DNA of 64,000 bases from assembly GCF_033473495.1 (NCBI RefSeq), contig NC_088939.1:2232001-2296000 (forward strand). The letters are read 5' to 3'. The notes under the pieces were generated by a model, which was not told where the DNA came from, searched no databases, and was given only the letters and a program-made list of their open reading frames with translations. The translations under genes were made by a program, and so were the position numbers. The stretch comes from Cercospora beticola. Lineage: Eukaryota; Ascomycota; Dothideomycetes; Mycosphaerellales; Mycosphaerellaceae. The first letter of the stretch is position 1. Every line of letters begins with the position of its first letter. Of the stretch, positions 56,874 through 64,000 are shown piece by piece.

Positions 56874-58619
56874 TCATACCCGGCATTCCTGCAGCTTCTC
56901 CAACACGCTCCGCTGGACTTCCAGCGATGCCTCGTCACCATCGGTCTGATCAGATGGGTCTTTCAAGCACAGTTGAACAGCCTCGAGATACCGCGAGCCA
57001 GCCGCATGAGAGACGTCTTCGACAAACTGCGAATCCTGCCAAAAGTCTAGCAAGGAAGGCAGTTTCAGGTCTTTCTTTGTGCGTTCCGCATCCTCAATCG
57101 CCTTGTGCCAGTCCTCGAGAGATAATCGGGACAGCGTGGTGACGAGACCCTCCCACAGAGCAAGTTCTGTAAGCACACAGCCCAAGGCGAAGAGATCGAA
57201 CTGCTTTCTGTAGCCAGTAGCCACAGCGCCGCGTTTCTGTGGATGTCGATAGAGGTCACTTTGAAGGGTAGCATCTGGTAGCTCAGTCAGCGATGTCTCA
57301 GCCTCTGGCCGAGCGTAGTCATAGCCCATCAAATATGGCTTCCCCATGTCCGAGGAAGCGCCCAGGTCCTGACCATTCTTCAAGAAGATGACATTGTCGG
57401 ACCTGATACTCTTGTGCAGCCAGCCGACGGTGTGGAGTTGCAACACAGCCTCTGCCAGTGTGCAAGCTATACTCAGGCGGTCTCGAAGAGACATGCGACG
57501 CTGAGAGGCAATGGCGTCGTGAAGCGTGAGTGATGAGCGCTGCTCTTCGGTGGTCGAGACGGGAACTTCGTATACCAGGGCAAACCTGCAGCATTCCTTC
57601 GAAGCAGTCAGACCGATACAAGGCAGAGTGGCGAATGTATTATCAACACTGCCTAGCAGGAGTGCCAGTGCTTGCATATGCTTCTCCAGCACATCGTACT
57701 TGTAGGCGTCCGTGTGTCGCCATTCAACCAGTACCGGGTCATCATTGTACGTCCCAAGCTGTATGCTGGCTGCTCTTACCAGTACATTCCCAGCGGCCTT
57801 TATCTTCTTCTCTTTTATCATCTTGAGACGCGGCATGGAGTTGTATATGGCTGGTGTCTGGGGTGGGCGGATCTCGCCTGGGCGCTGGTCGACTCCTAGC
57901 ACGAGGCGGATACGTTTGAAACGTGCGGCGCTGGCAATTGCAGCATCGCCGACGCCAGAAGCAGGACGCAGAAGGGCTTGAAGTGTCTCGACTTCGGTCA
58001 GATCCGTGGTATGGCTCAGTGCATCGCGCAGTAAAGCGCCCATGCCCGTCTTCAGCCATGTACGGTCGGGGAGGTCCAGGAGGCGCTCGAGGTGTGTGTT
58101 CAGCTCGCCGAGGTCATCGATCACCTTCACGACCTTCTCTTTCCCGCCTGCTGCCCATTGCATGCGCTTCCATGGTCCGTTCGCCTTTGCAATTGCCTTA
58201 GATGAAGCGGAGTTGGAGTAAAGTTTGGGCCTGAGCCGCCGAAGGACCTTGCCAAGTCCGACGTCTTCCCTCCTCTCCTCTTTCCCGTCTTCAACTTCAT
58301 CCTCCAACAACTTCAGGCCATATTTACTCTGCAATTTGTCCGCCGATGTCAAGATGGTATACTGCTGCTCCAGAATATCGTATATCAATGGCCAATTCAG
58401 TCTCGCATCAGGACTGGACGTGTTCAGCCGTGAGCACTGCGCCCATTCCTCCAGGCGATATCGCTCAATCTGCAATCTTGTGCGGAGCAGATCGCCCTCG
58501 ATGCCAATAAGTTGAGCAGTATGGCAGAACTTGTATGCGTCGATGCATCCTTGGAAGACCTGGAAAGCAAGCGAGATGACCTGAGCCGCTCCAGCTGCTG
58601 TTTCCAGACCTGTCACCAT
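56874..58619 (-). CDS. HeLo-domain pseudokinase (MLKL-like architecture)
   Basis: Single-exon 581 aa, ATG at 58619. Residues 1 to about 215 fit the HeLo (HET-S/LopB prion-inhibition) helical bundle: hydrophobic first helix METGL-like VTGLETAAGAAQVISLAFQV, then GDLLRTRLQIERYRLEEWA, a block typical of the domain. Family knowledge: HeLo domains insert into membranes and kill the cell in fungal incompatibility. Residues about 285-560 are a protein-kinase-like fold lacking catalysis: the HRD loop is LHKSIRSDN (402-409), the DFG site is GYDYARPE (432-439), and no clear Gly-rich loop is seen. The late-lobe signature KQFDLFALGCVLTEL is kept. This helical-killer plus pseudokinase layout parallels animal MLKL. 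Head-to-head with an active kinase. Confidence 0.85.
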   Translation of the reverse strand: MVTGLETAAGAAQVISLAFQVFQGCIDAYKFCHTAQLIGIEGDLLRTRLQIERYRLEEWAQCSRLNTSSPDARLNWPLIYDILEQQYTILTSADKLQSKYGLKLLEDEVEDGKEERREDVGLGKVLRRLRPKLYSNSASSKAIAKANGPWKRMQWAAGGKEKVVKVIDDLGELNTHLERLLDLPDRTWLKTGMGALLRDALSHTTDLTEVETLQALLRPASGVGDAAIASAARFKRIRLVLGVDQRPGEIRPPQTPAIYNSMPRLKMIKEKKIKAAGNVLVRAASIQLGTYNDDPVLVEWRHTDAYKYDVLEKHMQALALLLGSVDNTFATLPCIGLTASKECCRFALVYEVPVSTTEEQRSSLTLHDAIASQRRMSLRDRLSIACTLAEAVLQLHTVGWLHKSIRSDNVIFLKNGQDLGASSDMGKPYLMGYDYARPEAETSLTELPDATLQSDLYRHPQKRGAVATGYRKQFDLFALGCVLTELALWEGLVTTLSRLSLEDWHKAIEDAERTKKDLKLPSLLDFWQDSQFVEDVSHAAGSRYLEAVQLCLKDPSDQTDGDEASLEVQRSVLEKLQECRV

Positions 58620-59065
58620 TGTGGACGAGCAACGTTCACGGTCGCCGTGCTAACATTATCTTACCAGTGTAGGCGAGCAGAGGCTAAGTACGTCTTTCGA
58701 CCACCCTAGCGCCCTGATGCCGCCCTCTTCAAGCGAGTAGGTTGCAGCCTCCGGTGGAGCACATGCATCCACGGCAAGATAGCTGCAGCAGCACTGCAGC
58801 ATCGCATAACACAGGACAGGGCGGCAAGCCGAGGGCTGAAATCCGAATGCACTTCCTCGCGCCATGAAGTACCTCTGACACCTGGGAACCACAGCCTGTG
58901 CAACTTGCTACGCTGAGCAGCTGCGCCACTGCGAGCGTCCTATTAATCCCAGACCTGCCCGCCAGTCGACGTAGTCTCTCGCTTACTGCGCTCGGCGACC
59001 AGGAAATTCGGACCCGTACTGCACAGATTCCAGCCCTTTCGGCAATTCGACGTTACTCCCCAGTT
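58620..59065. promoter_or_regulatory. Divergent promoter shared by the HeLo pseudokinase and the kinase-ankyrin gene
   Basis: 446 bp between the two opposite start codons, if the kinase starts at 59066 (281 bp if its open frame from 58898 were used). No other gene fits. Shared regulation is inference from the arrangement. Confidence 0.5.
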
Positions 59066-62000
59066 ATGCAGAGCTTCGCGCGCGCTTTCCAGATACCAGT
59101 GCCCTTTCGCGTGCGACAGCGACCGCAGGTAACCCTCTTCGGCGAGCATGGCTTGGGGACTACGGAGAGCAGGGCTGGCATTGAAAGCTGCTTGCGAACG
59201 CTCTGTACCCTGCCTCCAGCCGATGACACTGGTCGAGTTGGAAGAATCTCTTCGGGACACTTCGTTCATATCCAGTCGTTCCTGCAAATGCTCGACGTCC
59301 AGGATGGCAGAGTCTATCCGGATCTATGGAGTTTGAGGCCTAGACTCTATACTCTGCTGCATGGCATCAACGCTTTGGCCTACATGGACGCCTTTGTTAT
59401 GAACAGCATTTACGACATTAGCCTTCCTTTCGATGCTTCCACACTGCCTGTCTTCCTGGCTGATGCTGCTCTGCGAGCCAGCTTTCTTGCCCGCCAAGTG
59501 AGCGTCATCACCGATGCGCGCCACCTCGAGAGCTCCTCCGAAGAACATATTTACTTCAACGGCAGCGCCGAAGATCACATCGTTCCTTATCGAGCGCTTG
59601 GGCATGGCGGGTTTGGCTATGTTGACGTTGTCATTTCACGCCTTAGTGCGAAACCCTACGCCCGCAAACGTGTGGCGCGAGGCAGAGACAGTGACGATAA
59701 CAGAAGAGTTCAACAGTACCTGGTGGATGAGATTCGGCTGATGAAGAACCTGCGCCATCGACACTTGACAAAGATTGTCCAATCTTACAGCGACTACAAA
59801 CACATTGGATTCCTCATGGAGCCTATTGCAGAGTGTAATCTGCACCAGTTTTTGGCAAAAAGGCCCTTTCCTGAATCACATCTCATGGCGCTGCGCCAGT
59901 TTTACGGCTGCCTTGCCAGCGGTGTCGACTATCTGCATCAGAAGAAGATTAGGCATCGTGACCTAAAACTCGAGAACGTACTTGTGAAGAATTTCCAAGT
60001 GTACATAGCAGACTTTGGAACGGCAATGGGCTGGACAGCATCGAAGCGCGGGACTACGCAAACTCGGGGCGTCCCTGCAACTCCTCACTATATGGCGCCC
60101 GAGGTGGACAGCAAACAGTCGAGAAATGTTGCAAGCGACATGTGGTCCTTAGGCATAGTGTTCCTTGAGATCCTCACTGTCTTGAAGGGGCACACTTTCT
60201 CCAAGTGGAAGGATCATCTCAAGAAAAAGGCGGATCGTGCCAGGACGGACCCCTGGCCATGTCGAAATTTAGGCGCTGTTCATGAGTGGATGGCAACGCT
60301 GGCCACAACGCAACGACACGAATGGGTCGACGACGAGTCTCTGGCATGGAGAGACAATGAGCCGCTCACTTGGATCAAGTCACTCCTGGAACCAAACCAG
60401 GACGCCCGACTGGGCTCGAGGGCGCTTGTCACGACCATCGCCGATTCGATGTACTTCCGTAGCTTTGCGTGTCCAGATTGTGCCGAGGACTTCTTGGATC
60501 CCCATTACCGATATGGCGACGGCCATGAGTGGCCCGAAATCTCACGCGACGCGATAGAGGCCGAAGTGACAGCGCTCGTGGGTGCTGGTGCGGCAATACC
60601 AGAACAGATGGACGATCGGAAGACCGAGATGGTCACAAGATGGTTGGGCCAGACTCAGGAGCATTTCGACCCTCAGCCCAACGAGGACCCTCGACCTTTT
60701 CCCATGCCCGGTGCATACACCGACTGGCTCGAGCAGCAATCTCCAGAGCCACAAGGGTCAGCCCCAGATTCAGGTTATGATTCAGCATCGCGAGTAGAAG
60801 AACCAGGTCGTCCTGACAGCGTCAAGTCACCTACAAAGCAGGCATTCCACGATGGTGGCTTTTTCGTCGACCACGAAGACGACTCTTCCGATGCAACCTC
60901 GACGGCTGACGGCCCAGCAGAAACATATACACCGGGACAATTGTTCCCCATCGTGCATGATACAAGCTCGGACAGCTCAGAGGAAGCGAATCCCATAGAC
61001 TCACCCATGCTTGACCAGATAGCCGAGGAAGACGAAGAGCCTTGCTTCTCACAATCGCTTGCGAGGGCGAATGGGACCAGCCTTGTCCAAGTTCCCGAAG
61101 GGCGCGTGGTTCGTTTTCAAGATGAAAAGACAGTTCGCTACCAGTATGTGGAAGAGGACAACTCGACCCAGACCGTGGAGCTTTGGCGTGCAGAGCGCGC
61201 ACTTCCAATCTCTGGGCCTGTCCTTGAATTGAATACATTGCACCAGGAAGGCCCTCAGCAACAGAATCAGTCACAAGTCGAGGGAGTCCCACCTGTGCAA
61301 GATCGAATTGATCCACCTGCCGTTGCGGATGTTGCAATTGGAGACATGCCGCTTGATCAGGAAATGGTACTAAGCTTACTCAAAGCTCCATCTCATCTAA
61401 CCTCCAAACCATTAAAAAAGCATGCAAAGCCTCCGGGCAAGCCAAAGGAGCCGTATCTGTTGCCATGGCACTCCGAGCCTACGCTGGCCCCAGAGCTCGT
61501 ACTAAATCCCACCGAGCGCCGACCGTACAGCCTATCGAACACAGAACTAGAAGGATTGCAAGTCGTGGCCCTGTCAACAAAGGCAATTGATGACAGCAAG
61601 GGCAAACCAAAGAAGAAGTCGAAACAGGTTGCTGAAGCGAAAAAGCCTTGGCCAGAAAAGCTCTCAGCACAGAATGTCAATCGCCTCAATAAAGAGGACA
61701 AGGCGAAGCGACGTACGGAGAAACGGTCTTTCGACGATGACACCTTCACCCCAGCTAGCTTCATCGAAGCTGCCTGGCAGTCTGCCGAAGCAGCAGATAG
61801 TTTGGCAACGTCAGTCATGTCGGACACAACTGCCAAGAAGCTGCGCGGCATCAAGCTAGTATGGGACGATAAAGCGTACTCTTACCTTGAGCGCTACACC
61901 AAAGCTGGTCGTGTCGCACCTGTTCGACTTCTCTTAGACCAAGGCTGTAACTGTGGAACAGTCTTAAAGCCGAGGCCGAAGCCACTGATCAATGCCATTG

Positions 62001-62746
62001 AAGGCCGCAGCGCACGACATAACAAATGTGTGCGAGCACTCATCAAAGCAGGCACCAACGTTAACGTGAAGTATCGCGGCAAGACTCCGATACATATTGC
62101 TCTCGAGCAGAGTTACTTTGACGGGTTTCAGAAATTACTGGCGATGCTGCTGGCTGCTGGCGCCGAACTGAACATTCCCGACACGACAGGCGAGTTCCCA
62201 TTGACCAAGCTCTTCAAAGGCTCGGCAGGCGATGTACCGCTCGAGGACTACCAGAAGGAATGCCTCGGATTGATCTTTCACCCCAAAGTGCAATGCACTG
62301 TAGACGCCAATGTTCGACAGCCTTTCACTCTTGATACGCCTTTACATCAAGCAGTGAGACGTCGTACAGCTCAAGCCGTGGCACTCCTGATCCACAAGGG
62401 CGCCGATGTGAACGCAAAGAATGCTTCAGGCACTACGCCTCTTCTAATGGCAGCTAACCAGTGGCGAGGCAAACTCAGCGATCAGCAAGAACGTATGCTA
62501 CGATACCTGCTCGATGCTGAGAGCATTGATCTTGATGCCAAAGGTGGGACACTAGGCCGAACGGCTTTGCACCATGCTGCGGCTGCGGGCTGTGCTGTTG
62601 CGTTGGACATGTTGCTCGAGAGCGGCGCAGATAAGAGTGTCCAGGATAAGGATGGCAATACTGCGTTGGCGATTCTGGAGGCTGGTCGAGACGCAGACGC
62701 GCCGGCTAAGGATTTCCAAGTGATGCTTGATATGCTGACGGAATAG
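59066..62746 (+). CDS. Protein kinase with C-terminal ankyrin repeats
   Basis: 1226 aa from the first in-frame ATG (MQSFARAF); the frame runs upstream to 58898 from a GTG, so a spliced 5' exon is possible. Residues 1-170 form an unassigned helical region. An intact Ser/Thr kinase domain follows: GHGGFGYVDV (about 179), Lys in YARKRVARG, RHRDLKLENVLV (HRD near 296), ADFGTAMG (about 315), YMAPEVD (about 343), DMWSLGIVFLEILT. A CPDCAEDF segment marks the end of the C-lobe. Residues 560-900 are disordered, acidic and Ser-rich, with basic clusters (KKKSKQVAEAKK). At least four ankyrin repeats occupy about 986-1226 (TPIHIALEQSY, DTPLHQAVRRR, GRTALHHAAAAG, GNTALAILEAG). The domain set is typical of fungal signalling and recognition proteins. 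Substrate unknown; the divergent HeLo pseudokinase is a candidate. Confidence 0.88.
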   Translation: MQSFARAFQIPVPFRVRQRPQVTLFGEHGLGTTESRAGIESCLRTLCTLPPADDTGRVGRISSGHFVHIQSFLQMLDVQDGRVYPDLWSLRPRLYTLLHGINALAYMDAFVMNSIYDISLPFDASTLPVFLADAALRASFLARQVSVITDARHLESSSEEHIYFNGSAEDHIVPYRALGHGGFGYVDVVISRLSAKPYARKRVARGRDSDDNRRVQQYLVDEIRLMKNLRHRHLTKIVQSYSDYKHIGFLMEPIAECNLHQFLAKRPFPESHLMALRQFYGCLASGVDYLHQKKIRHRDLKLENVLVKNFQVYIADFGTAMGWTASKRGTTQTRGVPATPHYMAPEVDSKQSRNVASDMWSLGIVFLEILTVLKGHTFSKWKDHLKKKADRARTDPWPCRNLGAVHEWMATLATTQRHEWVDDESLAWRDNEPLTWIKSLLEPNQDARLGSRALVTTIADSMYFRSFACPDCAEDFLDPHYRYGDGHEWPEISRDAIEAEVTALVGAGAAIPEQMDDRKTEMVTRWLGQTQEHFDPQPNEDPRPFPMPGAYTDWLEQQSPEPQGSAPDSGYDSASRVEEPGRPDSVKSPTKQAFHDGGFFVDHEDDSSDATSTADGPAETYTPGQLFPIVHDTSSDSSEEANPIDSPMLDQIAEEDEEPCFSQSLARANGTSLVQVPEGRVVRFQDEKTVRYQYVEEDNSTQTVELWRAERALPISGPVLELNTLHQEGPQQQNQSQVEGVPPVQDRIDPPAVADVAIGDMPLDQEMVLSLLKAPSHLTSKPLKKHAKPPGKPKEPYLLPWHSEPTLAPELVLNPTERRPYSLSNTELEGLQVVALSTKAIDDSKGKPKKKSKQVAEAKKPWPEKLSAQNVNRLNKEDKAKRRTEKRSFDDDTFTPASFIEAAWQSAEAADSLATSVMSDTTAKKLRGIKLVWDDKAYSYLERYTKAGRVAPVRLLLDQGCNCGTVLKPRPKPLINAIEGRSARHNKCVRALIKAGTNVNVKYRGKTPIHIALEQSYFDGFQKLLAMLLAAGAELNIPDTTGEFPLTKLFKGSAGDVPLEDYQKECLGLIFHPKVQCTVDANVRQPFTLDTPLHQAVRRRTAQAVALLIHKGADVNAKNASGTTPLLMAANQWRGKLSDQQERMLRYLLDAESIDLDAKGGTLGRTALHHAAAAGCAVALDMLLESGADKSVQDKDGNTALAILEAGRDADAPAKDFQVMLDMLTE

Positions 62747-64000
62747 ACAGGGTTGCTAGGTGATGCGAATGTTCACTTTCCCAACACGAGCTCAATGCGA
62801 TATGTGTAGCGTGATGATAGGTGCAAGAGCAAGGTTGGCATGTGTTGCGCATGTTGTGATTGCAAAGTCATCTCTCTATTTGTACAATCTGGCCAATTCG
62901 CCTGCTATTTTACGCTTGAGCTGATCAATTGATGCTGCTCGCGAGGTTTTGCCAGTCAATTCCAGTCACTCTTCCTGGTATCCGCACGTACCGACCTGCA
63001 ATTACTAGAGACCATGAGAGCCGCTACTAGCCAAATCCCGGTGGCGGCTACCTCGAGTCATTGTCCTTTGCTACCGCGGCACCGTACCAGGATCCTGACA
63101 TACTCCAAACGATATCTCCCACCTTATGCCGTCGAGAAACTTGCCGATTGGCCGTCTCTTACATACTGAATTCCCGCTTCGGTAGCATGCTGCTGGTCCA
63201 CAAATTTAGATGTTCGAAGCTTCTTCGAGAAAAGACCATGTTCCTCGTGAGTGGGAGGGATTCTGACATGCAGCAATTTGCGGGACAGAAGAGCTTCTCC
63301 TATGGTGTTTGAGAGAACACAAGCGAGGCAGCATCTGCGACGTGCAAAGCTCTTGCGACACTGCGATACCTCGTACGCTCGAGTAACGAGGATGCATTTG
63401 ATATCATAACAACGCAACGGCTATTGTTTCATACTGGTGGTGTTGAAGCAACTGCGCGACTGTTGTCAACGGAGGTGCATTTGCCTTTTCTGAGCCCCGC
63501 GCTTCTCGAAAGCCTGGCGTCCGGCGTTCATTTCGTGGTTATTGCCAATTGTTGCGATGTACGGTATTGTGACTCGGGATAGTTGTGATCAGATAGCCAC
63601 GACGGTCGGCTGTCGGCGTGGTTGGTATGGACAAGACTCGTGAATTGTTGACGACATCCTATTTTTGGGGCCGTACCATGGTCGAAACCCTGCATGGCCC
63701 GGGATTTTCCTCCGGAGTGGGTCTTTTTGTCGCTAGCGCGAGCTGTGTGAACTTGGTTTCAGCAAAAAGATAGCACAATTCGTAAGGGCTATAGATGAGC
63801 AGCAGTAGATCTGTGACATGGCGTATGAGAAACGGCAGGCCGTTTGCAGCAGTCGTTGATCTGCAGAATGGTTCGTGTATCGTCGCTGCAGATGTGATGG
63901 ATCGATTCGCTGCTGGTGGAAATACGAGCCAGTGGCAGGGCCGGGCTCGAACTTGCGGTAGCTCCTGGATCGTGCATCTCGGCTGTGATTCGTCCGTCGC
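62747..64000. other. 3' flank, no gene seen
   Basis: 1.25 kb to the window edge without a convincing gene. Short frames at 63061-63417 on both strands lack family features. A gene on the right may begin outside the window. Confidence 0.5.

Noticed and set aside
1..64000. Secondary-metabolite cluster, CRISPR array, prophage or intact transposon
   Set aside because: No polyketide/peptide synthase, no spaced direct repeats, no phage or transposase domains found; oxidase, monooxygenase and transporters are scattered and unlinked in orientation.

Overview
The window is chromosomal DNA of a filamentous ascomycete (Pezizomycotina). The evidence is short introns of about 45-110 bases with GTAAGT/GTGAGT donors, CTAAC/CTGAC branch sites and CAG/TAG acceptors; well-separated genes on both strands; and a gene set typical of plant-associated Dothideomycete-like moulds (GH28 pectinase, proteinase K-type subtilisin, HeLo-domain protein, Pel/GAG-type exopolysaccharide glycosyltransferase). 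The exact species cannot be read from the sequence. I see no virus, intact transposon or CRISPR array.

Layout. 1-7384: 3' 7.3 kb of a giant multi-membrane GT4 glycosyltransferase that runs off the left edge. 7.7-8.0 kb: tiny three-exon gene whose stop codon merges into a 28-nt poly(A) run. 9.5-10.7 kb: RNA polymerase III subunit RPC34. 11.5-15.4 kb: two small unknown genes and, at about 13.02-13.18 kb, a U4 spliceosomal snRNA gene recognised by primary sequence and folding. 17.7-23.9 kb: two multi-exon MFS transporters. 25.8-28.4 kb: an unusually intron-dense locus of unknown product. 28.8-34.8 kb: NUDT19-like Nudix hydrolase, Ser/Thr-rich surface protein, polyQ coiled-coil protein, Cys-rich single-pass membrane protein, DUF2231 membrane protein. 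35.9-38.3 kb: peroxisomal 2-hydroxyacid oxidase, a nine-unit 20-bp minisatellite, tRNA-Arg(CCG). 39-43 kb: PPxY protein, small membrane protein, secreted subtilisin. 44.9-56.3 kb: NBP2-like SH3 protein, DUF3253 protein, FMN monooxygenase, GH28 exopolygalacturonase, membrane-anchored pepsin-like protein with lost catalytic motifs, and a coiled-coil protein built of a repeated motif. 56.9-62.7 kb: a head-to-head pair, a HeLo-domain pseudokinase and a catalytically intact protein kinase with ankyrin repeats.

Most genes are independent housekeeping or secretory functions with no visible operon-like logic. The exception is the last pair. The HeLo-pseudokinase has the layout of animal MLKL (membrane-active helical bundle plus dead kinase) and shares a 446-bp divergent promoter with an active kinase, as would be expected of a kinase/executioner cell-death module. 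This is an inference and the main candidate for an undescribed system here. All spliced models below were built by eye; most were checked only by frame arithmetic (exon sums divisible by three) and family continuity.
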